Below are positions 12,136 through 24,340 of a stretch of DNA of 64,000 bases, one piece after another. The notes beneath the pieces are model-generated. The model had not been told where the DNA came from, did not search any database, and saw only the letters and a list, made by a program, of their open reading frames with translations. How positions within the stretch are numbered: position 1 is the stretch's first letter; the number at the start of each line of letters is the position of its first letter. Origin of the DNA: Toxonevra muliebris (lineage: Eukaryota > Arthropoda > Insecta > Diptera > Pallopteridae); assembly GCA_963691655.1 (NCBI GenBank), contig OY829329.1, forward strand, positions 55,999,408-56,063,407. The letters run 5' to 3'. The position numbers and the translations under genes are program-made.

Positions 12136-13516
12136 GTAACATATGCTATTGTTTACGCGAAACATGTAGACGTTTATACAGAGCAGCACGATATGTTGTT
12201 ACTGGCAAAACAGAGGAGCAGCAACGGCAAGAGCAACAAAAACAAAATGCACAGATACGATATCCAACAATTATTGTCTCACCAGATAAACCAAAACGTA
12301 CGCCGATGACAGAATCCAAACCTCAACCTAGAGAACCCAAGCCTCAACCTAGAGAACCCAAACCTCAACCTAGAGAACCCAAGCCTCAACCTAGGGAATC
12401 AAAGTCTCAATCAAGAGAGTCAAAGTCTCAACCTAGAGAATCAAAGTCACAACCTAGAGAATCAAAATCTCAACCTAAAGAATCAAAATCTCAGCCTAAA
12501 GAATCAAAGTCTCAACCTAAAGAATCAAAGTCTAAACTTAAAGAACCTAGAGAATCCAAGACAAAGCCAGTCCGAGAACCGCAAACAAAATCAGCCAAAG
12601 TTCCGAAACAGAAACCAGCTAAAGATCTAAAGCCAAAGACAACCACAGAACCTAAACCGAAAGCTGGAGAACCCAATCCAGAAGATATACGAGATATACG
12701 ATATAGGAAATTTATAGTTGAACCAGGACCATCTAATCTAAGTGATACGACATCGACAGAATCAACGCCTAAACCGAAAGAATCAAAGACAAAGCCAGCT
12801 AAAGAATCAAAATCAAAAGCCAGCGAAATTAAGTCAAAACCGTCCACAGAACCCATGCCCACAAAAGACAAAGAATCACCCACCCCATCAGAATTTAGTC
12901 AAGTTTGGCTTGAAGATGAGGCGAATAAACCAACAAAATGTGAGATTTGTGGACTCAATGCACATAATAAATATCGTGATTGGCACGGTGTCCCACCATT
13001 GAGATTGAATAGTCAGTTAACAAAAGTGGCCAATGATTGGGCGCAGGTTAGTACTTAATAACATAAACCTATAACTCATATACATACCTCAAAATTCATA
13101 AACCCCTAGAAACTCGCTGACTGCGATGATCGTGTAGAACATAATCCTCATACAAAATATGGTGAAAATATTTATTTTAGCGAAGGTGTACGCGGTTGTA
13201 CTGTGGAAATGGCGGTAAAAGCTTGGTATGATGAAATAGAGCATTATGATTTTTCAAAACCTGAATATCATACAAGAACGTCGCATTTTACACAACTCAT
13301 CTGGATAGATACTGAAGAAATGGGCATTGGACGTGCAGAGAAGTTGAGTGGACGTTTGAGTTGCTATTATGAGACCTACTAATTTATATTTGTATTTCAT
13401 ATTATTTATTTGATTGTTTTAGAGGCGAGAAGGTTTGGATAGTTGCCAATTATAATCCACCGGGTAATTTGGTTAATGAAATGAAACAAAATGTTGTAGC
13501 ACGGCGAAAATTCTAG
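12136..13516 (+). CDS. CAP/SCP-domain protein (GAPR-1-like) with heptad-repeat N-terminal region
   Basis: Three exons can be assembled: about 12136-13046, 13110-13353 and 13425-13516. Exon 1 has no in-frame ATG before 12306, yet the frame is open and similar to the gene upstream, so an earlier exon is likely. Residues after Met12306 contain about twelve copies of a 7-residue unit (EPKPQPR, then ESKSQPR/K), a 21-bp coding minisatellite, followed by more Lys/Pro/Ser-rich sequence. The CAP domain then begins: AHNKYRDWHGVPPL (first metal-site His), KYGENIYF (Glu), HFTQLIW (second His) and ANYNPPGN near the end. The core residues of the CAP cavity are present. The second intron uses GTTTGAG and the acceptor TTTTAGAG; if unspliced, the frame would stop at 13381. 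CAP proteins of this type are lipid- or membrane-associated or secreted; the role here is unknown. Confidence 0.78.
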
Positions 13517-13558
13517 GTACACGTACACCTCCCACTAGTGTTTGTGTACGTGTACCTA
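13514..13558. other. Perfect 15-bp inverted repeat at the CAP gene stop codon
   Basis: TAGGTACACGTACAC at 13514-13528 is matched exactly by GTGTACGTGTACCTA at 13544-13558, with a 15-nt loop. The left arm begins with the stop codon TAG itself. It would form a strong hairpin at the start of the 3' UTR. Confidence 0.85.
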
Positions 13559-13902
13559 AATATATAGAAAAATTGAAGATTGCAGCACAGAGGATTCATC
13601 AGTATCTAATATTTGATCCATATTCATGATAAAGTGTCAAAATTAATTGATTAATTACAAAATTTATTATAATCGTATTTTAATTTGATTTTGAAAATTT
13701 TTTTTTTTGTGAGCCGGGGATTTTTCAGTAAAATTGCGAGACTCTGAGGGCAAAAAATTCAACATACCATACTGGAGAACTTAGACCAATTTAATGCTTC
13801 AAACACTTTATATATTTATTGAAAATTTAAATCGAAACAAATAAAAAGACATGGGCCAACTATAAAACACAACAGAGAGTTCAATGAAGCAATCAGTAAA
13901 TG

Positions 13903-16900
13903 TATATGGGTCATTCCATATCATATTTACAATTAAAAATTTAAATCGACCCAAACATTTTTTTTCATGTATGGGATGCAAAATAAATCGACCCGTATTT
14001 TTTTGTTTGAACATGATATGCAACATTTTCGAGTTACGAATACTTAAACATTTGAAGTGTAAAAAATCAAATTTTTTTTGTAATCGTGTAGTTCGTAAGC
14101 GATTTTATAAAAAGTAACGAAATTTTCAGGAAAGGCTCGCGATAAGTCGAACTTTTCAAGGTCTAATAAATAAAAAAGTTTCATAATGTTTTAATAAAAC
14201 TAAAGAGCAAATGTTATAAACAAATAGCAATTACAAAAAATGGGACTCTTTTAAATCATCTTTTCAATTACTAAAATATTTGTCATAGTACAAGAACCTT
14301 ATGTATAGCAGGGTACTTTAAGAGGTATTACTCAGTTTTCAGGGACTCTTTATATCAAACCTGGAAGTATAAGACCTAGGACATGCATTTTTGTTGCTAA
14401 AGGGTATAGCGCAAGCTTAATACCTGAGTGTACTTCACAAGACTGCACAGCAATAAAACTGCAGGTCCAACAAGGTTGCTCGCATACCGACATTATTGTA
14501 GCGTCGGTATACTTGCCTTACGATTCACCTTCACCGGATGTTGTTAAAGTGGTTCGGTGTGCACAGCATAATAATCTACGATTGATTATCGGTATGGACG
14601 CCAACGCCCACAATGTAGCATGGGGGAGTACAGATATCAATCGCAGAGGTATTAACCTTCTAGACAACTTTGCTGCCTCTAGGCTAGATATTCTAAGTCG
14701 CGGCAATGAACCGACTTTTATAACTTCGGTTAGAAGGCAGATCATTAACGTCACTGTGGCTACACATAATATGACAGATTTAATATCTGGCTGAAAGGTA
14801 CTCAAAGAGGATTCTGCCTCTGACCATAGATACGTCTCCTTCAGGGTTGAGGGAAAACAGGTTAACATTGCTAGAATAAGAAACGTTCGTTGGACCAATT
14901 GGAATGTGTATAGTGTGGCTCTTGCTGAGCATCTTGATGGTTTTCGAGTTACAGCTCGTGATAGTAGACTTTTAGACACTGCAGTTGAAGTCTTGCAGAG
15001 CGGCATTGTTTCAGCTTTCCACCACTCTTGCCCGGAGCGTGAGCTTAAAAGCACGAAACCTGCTGGTTGGTGGAGTGACGCGCTCTCTCGCAAAAGGCGG
15101 AGTGTTAGGAAGTTGTTCAATAGAGCCAGAAAAACTGGACTCCCTACTGACTGGAAATCCCATGTTTTAGCACAGGGTGAGTACAAGAAGCAGATAAAGG
15201 GGGCCAAGCTTTCATCATGGCAAAACTTCTGTGGGCAAATGGAGGACATTAGCTCTGTCTTATGACTTCAGAAAGCTCTTTCTAGAGATCCTGAGGCTAA
15301 GCTTGATGTTCTTCGTAAGTCTGACGGTAGTTTTATGAACTCGAGAGAGGAGGTGCTAGATTTGCTGATGGATACACATTTTTCAGGCGGCATCAGCTCT
15401 GACAGACTAATGAATCCAACTAGCAAGTCAATTGCACCTGACAGAGAGAATAAGGAGATTGCGGGGAAGCTTGTAACAAGGGCAAGGGTCAGGGCAATTG
15501 TCTTGTCTTTGTCTCCGTATAAGTCTCCAGGACCCGATGGAATATATTCAATCCTTCTTCAAAAAGGATTGGAAATATTGGTGACTCCTCTCACTAAAAT
15601 CTATAGGGCAAGCATAGCTCTAGGCTACATTCCGGAAGCTTGGAGGACAGCCGAAGCGGTATTTATCCCTAAACCAGGTAAATCTGCTTATGACCAACCG
15701 AAAAGCTTTCGGACTATCAGCCTCTCATCCTTTCCCCTAGAGGGCCTTTTAAAACTGATTGATATCTGGTTGAAAACGGTTGAGCTGGTTTCAAGACCGC
15801 TCCATGACATCCAGCATGCCTATCAGAAAGGTAAGGTGGCCGGGCTCAACAAGCCCTAGACAAGAAACAGTTCGCTTTGGCAGTCTTTCTGGACATTGAA
15901 GGGGCATTTGACAATCCGTCTTTTGAGAAGATTGTAGATGCACCTCAGTGTAAAGGGATCAGCACTACTGTAGTGAACTGGATCCTTGCTATACTTACAT
16001 GCAGGCAAACTAAAACTTTAGGCGGCTTCACCAAAACTGTGCAATCCACTAAAGGGTTTGCGCAAGGAGGTGTTCTGTCAGCCACACTGTGGAATCTCCT
16101 AGTAGATTCACTTCTCATGAAACTCACTAGTGCAGGTCTCCCCAATGTTGGTTACGCTGATGATATCTGTATTATCATCACTGGTTCAAACTTGGCATCA
16201 TTATGTGTGCGGATGAAATCTGCTCTAAATGATGCTGAGGGCTGGTGCAGTGAACAAGCATTATCGGTCAATCCTGGGAAGACTGAGATGATGCTGTTTA
16301 CAACAAGAAGGAAGCTACCATATGTACGGTGGCCTACCCTCTTGGGCACACAGTTACTGCCCTCCAATAGGGTCAAATACTTGGGAATCATTCTTGTTCC
16401 CAAACTTTTGTTCACTGAACATCTCAACGCCAGGGCGGTGAAAGCCGTAAAAATAATGTGGCAATGCCGTAGTATGTTCGGGCTGACTTGGGGTCTAAGC
16501 CCCAAGATAGTTCACTGGATATATGTACACATTTTTAGACCATATCTAGTGTATAGAGCTGTAACATGGTGGCCGAGAGCGAGTTCCTCGAAACGCCTTC
16601 TGGGTAGCCTACAACATCATGCATGTGTTGGCATTACAGGTGCGATGAGAGGAACGCAGACCGCCGCCTTGGAAGCACTGCTGTACCTGCCACCATTGCA
16701 GCATCTATTCATCGAAATTCACATTGCTTGAAAGAAAAGTAATTTTTGGTGATGGATATAGAGCTGGTAGGATACAGAACTTGATGAACCCACTCATCCT
16801 GTTTGGAAAGGGTGCGACGGATAACAGATGCCAAACTTATTCCTTTAGCAAATGTTTTCGCTGCATTCTCCCCGATCGGGACGAATGGGACAGTAATGGC

Positions 16901-18203
16901 TGGACTGGTTTTCACCAAGGGTGCAATATTTTGTACACTGATAGATCCCTAATAGACAACCGAGCCAGTGTTGGTATATATTGTGGAACTAACAGGGTGG
17001 AAGAATCAATAGCAATAGGCAGCAACACCTCGGTTTTTCAAGCTGAGATGTACGCAATTATTTACACAACACAGCTAATGCTGGATAGGGAATGGAATGC
17101 TAATTCTATTTTCATCTGCTCGGATAGCCAGGCGGCCAGGCAAAGCCTGTTCAGCTTACATAATTGCCTAGAAAATCGTGGACGAAGCAAGTATCAAGCT
17201 AAACAGACTTGCGAGAAGAAACTCAGTAACGCTGGTATGAGTACCTGGACACGCAGGTATCTTGGGTAACGAGATGGCGGATATGCTAGCCAGAAAAGGA
17301 TCAACAATGATTTTTACTGGTCCGCAACCCGCCATTGGATGCAGCAGTTCTTTCATTAAACATGAAATGGAAATACGGTTGCGTCAATTGCACTTCAACT
17401 ATTGGCGGGGACTGGATTCCTGTCGATAGTCGGAGTTGTTGATTGACTCTCCTAGACAAGACAGATCTAAGTATCTGATAAGTCGTCGTAGGGGTGACTT
17501 AAGACTCATTGTAGGACTTGTCACAGGATTCGCCACAGTCAACGATTTCCTGTACAAAATCGGGGTCAAGGAATCGAGCCTATGTGATACGTGTCTCGAA
17601 GATGATGAAACGGCTGAACATTTCATTTGTGAATGCCTTGCTTTCTCTTGGATAAGATGTGCTACACTGGGTAAACATTTCTTAAGTAGAGTGGACCTGG
17701 TCAACCTTGATCTGTCTGAGCTATGCAAATTTGCGAAAGCTTCTGGCAGATTCAAGACCATTGACCAAGTTGCAGCTTTACAAAGTTAGGAGAGTGTCGC
17801 TCTTTGGGACAGAGTACAATGGGCTCTCAAGCCTACGTGCTATCCACTTTACGTGGACTCTGTCAATACAATACAATACCTAGTTACTATGACAAGAGTC
17901 CCATTTTTTGTAAATGCCATTTGTTTGCAACATTTGCTCATTTTTTTATTAAAACAATATGAAACTTTTTTATTTATTAGACCTTGAAAAGTTCGACTTA
18001 TCGCGAACCTTTCCTGAAAATTTCGTTACTTTTTATAAAATCGCTTACCAACTACACGATTACAAAAAAAATTTGATTTTTTACACTTCAAATGTTCAAA
18101 CAAAAAAATACGGGTCGTTTTATTTTGCATCCCATACATGAAAAAAAATGTTTGGGCCGATTTAAATTTTTAATAGTAAATATGATATGGAATGACCCAT
18201 ATA
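13903..18203. mobile_element. Palindromic (long-inverted-repeat) element with a LINE at its centre
   Basis: The left arm, 13903-14253, starts TATATGGGTCATTCCATATC. The right arm, about 17893-18203, is its reverse complement with roughly 95% identity by eye. A block of about 40 bp is missing from the right arm, between two short matches to AACATTTGAAGTG/AACATGATATG. The inner ends of both arms read AAAAAATGGGACTCTT. Between them lies a decayed LINE. The GGGTCATTCCA-type tip and long arms suggest a fold-back or MITE-type DNA element; I saw no clear target duplication outside the arms. Confidence 0.85.
14260..17882 (+). pseudogene. LINE ORF2 relic: endonuclease, reverse transcriptase, RNase H (I/LOA-like)
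   Basis: The coding content can be read across several breaks. It starts with an APE-type endonuclease (QEPYV near 14290, ASVYLPYD, IIGMDANAHNVAWGS, SDHRYVSF). Next is a reverse transcriptase (FLDIEGAFDN, FAQGGVLSATLWN, and the catalytic YADD near 16153). Then follow an RNase H with SDSQAA near 17128 and a C-terminal Cys/His cluster (LCDTCLEDDETAEHF...C). Breaks include stops at about 14312, 14792 and 15262 in one frame, a frameshift near 15860, another near 16730 and another near 17270-17430. No gag-like ORF1 is present, so the copy is 5'-truncated near the start of ORF2. The 3' tail is a short CAATA repeat at 17864-17880. The mix of APE and RNase H fits the I or LOA group; the exact clade needs a tree. 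Confidence 0.85.
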
Positions 18204-19658
18204 TAACTTAAATACCTACAAGAATTATGCTTAAGCAAAGCCGACAAGAACAACTTTCATAGTATTATGAAAAAAAAAAACAAAATCTTCTGAACAAATA
18301 CTACAAAATGATGTGTAATGACACCACTCTGGAAATTTTTTCAAGCTTAAAGACATAATTTCATAAATTTTTTTGGTTTTTCTTTTTAAATAATAATTTT
18401 ACAAGGAAGTACCTATCCATGTATTAAAATCACACACACACTAACGCACAAATGCAATTTTTGGCCGTTGGCGGCGCAGGACATTAGTTCAAGTTAGTGT
18501 AGGGGACTAAAAGAAAGAAAAAACGAAAACATGAAAAATAAGAAAAAAAAATAGTATAAAAACCGCTAGCAAACAAAAGCGGCGAATATAAAGCAAGAAA
18601 AAAAAAATTATGTTGTTGAAAAAAAAAAAATCATTGAAGCGCGCCAAGTTTTTTTTTTAAATTTAAAAATTATGCAAAAACTTTTTGGTACATTAAGAAG
18701 CAGTAACAGCAGCAGACTTGAAGCAAAAAAAAAAAAAAAAAATCATAAAATATGAGTTGATGGTCCGAGGTCTTGCCTGCGTGTGAAAGTTCGATTGGAA
18801 TTAAAAAGTTTATGCACTCCAAAAGTTTGAGGGAATTTTTTCCTGTTTTTTTTTTTCGTTTTTTTTACTTTTACTTTACTTTTGTTCTTTGCTTTTGCGC
18901 GACGTTCTCTATTTTTATACATGTTCAAGTTAAAATTAATATAAGTATTTATATAAACGAAACTCTACATTTATTACGAGGAATGAGGAAGGATAGAGAA
19001 GGAGAGGAGGGGGCAGAGCAGGAAAAGCAAAAGAAGAAAAATATTTTTTAAACTTTGTTGGAACTAATTAGTCCAATTATTAAAAAGTTGTTTCGAGCAC
19101 TTACAACATGAAGGAAACAAATTGTGGAAATACAATCAAATTGAAATTAAATTCAGAAATCAGTAAAAGAAAAATTTGCAAAATTTATTATAATTGAAAT
19201 TAAACATTTTTACCCAAGGACCGAAACAAAAAGTGACTTTAAGTTCATGCTTATATTCGTTAAATATCCTTTATGTATTTATATTGATTTATGCTGCATT
19301 TGACAGAATGAAGCTTTCTAGTACTTCAGTTTGCATATGTGCGTGAATTTTTGTAAATGTGTACATGACTGACATGAATTTATCAATCAAATGCATTCCT
19401 TTAATTCGGAATTCATAAATGCAAACAAACGTTTAAATACATAACGTCATTTGAATATGCAGTAGTGGTCGCTTATAACGCAATCGGTTACGCTGCGTTT
19501 TTTGGCCCAAAATGTTACCTGCTTTCCAATATACATAACTACTACAAATTGAGTTTGTAAAACTAATGCACCGCCAAATTACTTCTACCGGCACATAACG
19601 ACAATTTTTCGACCTGGCAAAAAAGAATGCTTCCATTTTGAATCTGTTTTGACTTATA
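18204..19658. other. Intergenic, no gene seen
   Basis: A-rich and T-rich runs (18590-18745, 18840-18870). AGTATAAAAACCGC near 18553 and GAATATAAAGC near 18584 look like TATA sites, but no exon that I recognise follows. No supported gene. Confidence 0.5.
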
Positions 19659-20563
19659 CACTCAAAAAAATTGCAATGTAAAATTGATATTTTTGTAATG
19701 TTATTTCCAATGTAAAAACAAAAATGTTAGTTTTACGGCAAAAAATATCAGATTGATCTGTTTTGTGTTGTATTAATATTAGAACTATCATGTTGATAAT
19801 AATTCATTTTACATTGTAATGTCAAATTGCATTAAAAATGTTCTCATAACTTAATTCGTTTTTCATGTAAAATTGATATTATTCTGTGTAAATTTAACAT
19901 TCAAAATGTAAACAGGCTAGTATAGCATTGAAAATTAAGACTGGTAATACTTTTTGAATAAGTATAACATAAAAATTTAAACTGACAATACTTTTTAATT
20001 GTGAAATAGTGTTGCGTTTCGTCGGGTGAGAATAAACTTATATAATTTTTTGCAGTCACAATAATAATTTAAATAAACAGTGTGAAAAAAAATTTTGTGA
20101 AAGGTGCTCAAATAATAATTAAAGAGAATAAAATAAACTAAAACGTGTTTTAAAAATTTTACTTTTTTGGAATTATTTACGTTTATATATTATTATTAAC
20201 AATTATTATTACAGAAATAAAATTTTATAAAATGCAAAAAACTTCTTTACTGTGTTTTGTTTAACATTTTAAGTTTTAAATTTTACGTTAAATTTATATC
20301 AAATTTTACATTTTGCAATATCAGTTATACATTGTTGTCATGTCAATTCAACATTATTGTCATATCAATATTACATTAAAATAATGTATTTCTTTTACAT
20401 TTTTAATGTTAAAATTGCATTGTTTTCGCATCATTTACACATTTTTCAGTAATGTTATAATTACATTTTGTAATGTTATTTTGATATTTTTTAATGTTGG
20501 CTGAATATTGTAAATAAAAAAGTGTTGTTTTTACAGCTGTTTCATGTACTTTTCTTTTGAGTG
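19659..20563. mobile_element. MITE-like element with CACTCAAAA ends and TA target duplication
   Basis: The left end CACTCAAAAAAA and right end TTTTGAGTG are inverted and each is flanked by TA (19657-19658 and 20564-20565), as in Tc1/mariner-type MITEs. The interior has no coding capacity. It is an array of degenerate AATGTAAAATTGATATT / TAATGTTATAATTACATT motifs on both strands. Confidence 0.7.
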
Positions 20564-20565
20564 TA

Positions 20566-21179
20566 TGTTCGGAAAACTAGTCTCAACTAAACAAAATTAT
20601 TTGAAATTCAAAGCTTCACTCAATACGAACTTCACTTCTAACAATTCAATTCCATTGAAATTTGTTCAATGAAGTTCGCTTTAATCCAACACTACTGTAC
20701 TTACTACAAAATCTTCCATAGAACACCCACTCGCGTTTGTATCTGTGAAAATTGGGGCATTGAAAATTGTTTAGTAGACAGGAAATAATTTTTGCAAATC
20801 AAATTTGCTACAAATCACGCAATTCATTTATTTTTCGTTTTTTTTTTCTCTCACTCTCTCTCTCTCTCTCTTTCTTTCTTTTGCAACTATGTATATGAAT
20901 TTCAGCAACAAATTGAATTGTAGTTTTTTTGTACGTTAGTAGGTTCTACTGACACTTAACAAGTAAAAACTGGACTATATTTTATTCAAATTTGTTATGT
21001 GGTCATACACTGTGTGAAACAAAAACAATTTAAACTAGACATTTCATTTCCTTAATATTCAAAATTTATCATTTTCAATTGTATTGATCCAATGCAACCG
21101 CTCAACTTAAGGGAGAACATTGGTTTTCTCAATCTCAACAGCAATTTTTATCTTCAACCCTTGGTCGCTCTTGGCCGCT
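20566..21179. other. Intergenic with a CT microsatellite
   Basis: A TC-rich run (CTCTCTCTCTCTCTC) lies at about 20849-20880. No coding signal. Confidence 0.55.
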
Positions 21180-22420
21180 GAGTTTAATGTGGGAATATCA
21201 TATTTTTTAACGGAAAGTTCTGTCAAAATTGTCTAAAATTGCGTTTTGGTCTTTACGACTCCCAACCAAAATTATATAGCAATATCTGGAAATTCAAACA
21301 ATATATTTACTTGAAATTTCTGCAACAATAAATCTCCGCTAGTTTGATCGCTGTATAATATATTAGACGTTTTCTACTATTGAATGTACGGTCAAAATTC
21401 TCCAGAAATTTATGAAGGACTATACCTCGAAACTTTTGCAGACTCAGACTGGCCTATTCCCTCTTCGAACTTCTTCTTCTTCTTTAATTCTTTGAACTAA
21501 AACTAGATAACCAACCCTGATATTTTAACTATTCTAAATATCATGTTGGATTTTGAAAGCAAGGTTATGTCAAAACTTAGCAAAATCGCGTTTTCGTCTT
21601 CAAGATTCTTAACTAAATATTTGTTGAAATATCTCGAAATCCATGCAAGATATTTAATTGAAATTTCGGCCAAAATAACTTCTTGGCATTTTACCTACTG
21701 TTTAATGGAAATAATTTTTGATGGCACAGCGCGGTTAAAATTGTCCAGAAACGCATTATAATCCTTGAAACTTACAGCCAACGCCATTATCTCGAAATCC
21801 ACAAAAGATATAAAATTTAACTTGAAGTCTCTAGAATAATATCTTTTTAAAATTTTTACGTTTTCAAAATTTTGTTAAGTTTTCAGTTGTACCCCTGCTC
21901 TGTATATGAATATTATTATTCTTGCAGACTAAAACCACTCTTCTTCCTCCCTCTTCTTTCAGTTCTAAAATATCTCCTCAGTTTCAAACTGACTCGCCAA
22001 ATTTAGTAAATTAGTGATTGCTGAACCTAAGGTTCGAATTTTTCTATTATGCCAGCTTTTTGAAAGAACGGAAACGTATTTTGACATTTGAGATTCACAG
22101 CGAAATATATGTTGAACTATCTTGAAATTGAAACGAGATATTTACTTGAAATTTCAGTTATATTATCATTGAAAACTTTCCAAAAGAAAATCTCTATGTT
22201 TTGAGTTGTGGCTTTGAGCATCATGTATTGAAAGTCTAGCACTCGTATAACATAATCCCCCATCACCCTCCATCTTATTTTGTCGTTTCCCTTTAGTCTT
22301 AATCTTAATTTTTGATGGCTAAATCTAATGCCGAAATTTTTGTGTAACGTCAGTTTATTTAGAGAAAAATGCGGTGAAAATTTTCCAGAAACGCAGGTTG
22401 GTATTAGCAAACAATTAAAA
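21180..22420. repeat. Old, decayed tandem array
   Basis: The phrase ATTGAAATTTC recurs after ATCTCGAAATCCATGCAAG-type lead-ins at about 21290, 21630, 21795 and 22120. The partner phrase AAAATTGTCCAGAAACGC recurs at about 21220, 21395, 21565, 21730 and 22380. Their regular alternation with heavy divergence points to an ancient tandem repeat with a unit of very roughly 170 bp and some deleted units. Confidence 0.5.
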
Positions 22421-22539
22421 AGGTCAGAATGTTTTAGAAAATTTCAGTAACAATTTCTAAAAAAATAAGCGATTTAACCATTTTTGACTTAACTTTTCTA
22501 GAAACATGGTGGCATGTCTGAGGCAAGTAGTGCCTAAAA

Positions 22540-24340
22540 TTGTCAACTAAGCTTAAAATTCATTTTATTTCCAGGTTAAATGAAAATTTGAATACATTGC
22601 CGTTTGTAGTGACAAACACTTCGATTAATAACCGCAGTAGTGAATTATTAATTAAATCAAATATGTTTCCGTTAAACCAGAATAATACATTCAGTATTAA
22701 GGCCTATGCTGATGACGTTGCATGCTTAATCCCGGGTCAATCGGTCGGGTATGTTTGTAGGAAGGTCCAAACTGCTCTGAATATGATTGACTTTTGGTGC
22801 TGCTCAAACGAGCTATCGGTTAACCCTCTTAAAACTGGTATTATTCTTTTCACCAGGAGAAGGAAAATTGATGGTCTCGTTTTCAGCTATCCCAAGAAGT
22901 GAAATATCTAGGAGTCATTCTAGATACCAAACTTCTATGGCGTTATCTGTTGAGCTAAAGGTAACCAAGGCGCTGGCAGCTTTTTGTCAATGCAGGGCTA
23001 TTTTTGGCAAAACATGGGGTCTATCACCTTATAAAGTTTTATGGCTTTATAAGGCTATGATCAGACCCATTATCAGACCCATTAGACTTAATGTTGACAG
23101 CGTTAGGAAAGCTCTTGCCAGACTCCAAATGACTGTGGCCATTTGTTGTACGGGATCTTTTCTGACAACACCTGGCCCATCCTTGGATGCATTGCCCAAC
23201 TTACCACCCTTAGATATTTTTGCTAAAGGAGAGGCTGTCAAAGTCATCTGTAGGTTTACACGCAATGGGTATTGGTATGACACTTGCTGGGATATTGGTG
23301 ACATTGTTGAAGATACTGATGTGGACCTAACATTTCTATCAATGCCATCCGATACAATGCCAACAATTCCAGTTTTAAAACAGCGCTATACAATACAAAT
23401 TCCAGAGGCCCAAACTTGGTTTTTGTCGTTACCTGGGCCAGGAGTTGATTGTAAGTGTATTTTCACTGACGGCTCCAGAACAGAATACGGTTCGGGTTTT
23501 GGGGTCTTCATTGAAAATGATGGAGTGCACCTTCACTTCTCTCTTTGGGTGTGTACTTCTGTTTTTCAAGTAGAAATTTTTGCAATCATCAAGGCAATGG
23601 ACCATGTTATTGATAATGGTTGGAGAGAAAGGAGTATCTGTGTATTTAGTGACAGTCAGGCTGCGCTTAAATCCTTGCTTAGTCCTCTAACCACGTCTAA
23701 ACTGGTTATGCTTTGTAAATCCAGGCTTGATTGTGTTGGAAAACACAATAGCCTGCGGTTGAAATGGGTTCCTGGATACTCAGGAATTTCAGAAAATGAA
23801 TCTGCTGACCTTCTGGACAGAAAGGGTTCGGAAACTGGTTTCCTGGGCCCAGAACCTGTACTCTCTTTGTCGTCTACAGCCATCAAGACTACCATTAATG
23901 AGTGGGTCGACTTGACCTACAATCGTAAATGGGAGGAACTGAAGGGCTTTGGACAGACAAAGACTATGTTACCTGTTATCTCGAACCGTCTAACAGACTT
24001 TCTCTTATCACTTAACAGAAAGAGCTGTAGGCAGCTGGTGGGATTATATACAGGTCACTTCTCTTGGGCCAAATATTTACATATGATTGGCCTGGGAGCT
24101 AGTGCCTTCTGTGCTTCCTGTGGTTTGGAGGAAAAATGTGAAGAGACTGCGGACCACTTTCTTAGTGTCTGCCCCGCTGTCTGCCAGATCAGAGTAAGCA
24201 TATTTGGCACTGGAGTGTGGGGAGACGAACACCTGAGCTCTTTAACACAGCAGGATCTGCTAAAATTTATTAATAAATCTGGTAGATTTAGAGAAAAGCA
24301 AAAAAGAACAAAGGATATAGTACAATGGACATAAAACTTG
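22540..24340 (+). pseudogene. 5'-truncated LINE relic: reverse transcriptase C-part and RNase H
   Basis: Reading begins inside the reverse transcriptase (KAYADDVACLIP near 22700, then NELSVNPLKTG). It shifts frame twice near 22870-22960 (EVKYLGVILDTKLLW is in a third frame) and continues as a long open frame to TAA at 24332-24334. The RNase H is complete in its acidic residues: IFTDGSRTEYG, QVEIFAI, VFSDSQAAL and a Asp in ENESADLLD. The C-terminus has a CxxC...H...C cluster (FCASCGLEEKCEETADHFLSVC). It belongs to the same broad group as the LINE at 14260 but is clearly a different lineage. Endonuclease and ORF1 are absent. Confidence 0.85.

Noticed and set aside
12512..12883. 123-codon minus-strand frame
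   Set aside because: Mirror of the 21-bp coding minisatellite of the CAP gene.
14518..15249. 243-codon frame on the minus strand
   Set aside because: It is antisense to the LINE endonuclease region, whose motifs are clear on the plus strand.
18553..18595. TATA boxes as promoter of an unseen gene
   Set aside because: No downstream exon with coding character within the next kilobase; A/T-rich DNA gives such words by chance.
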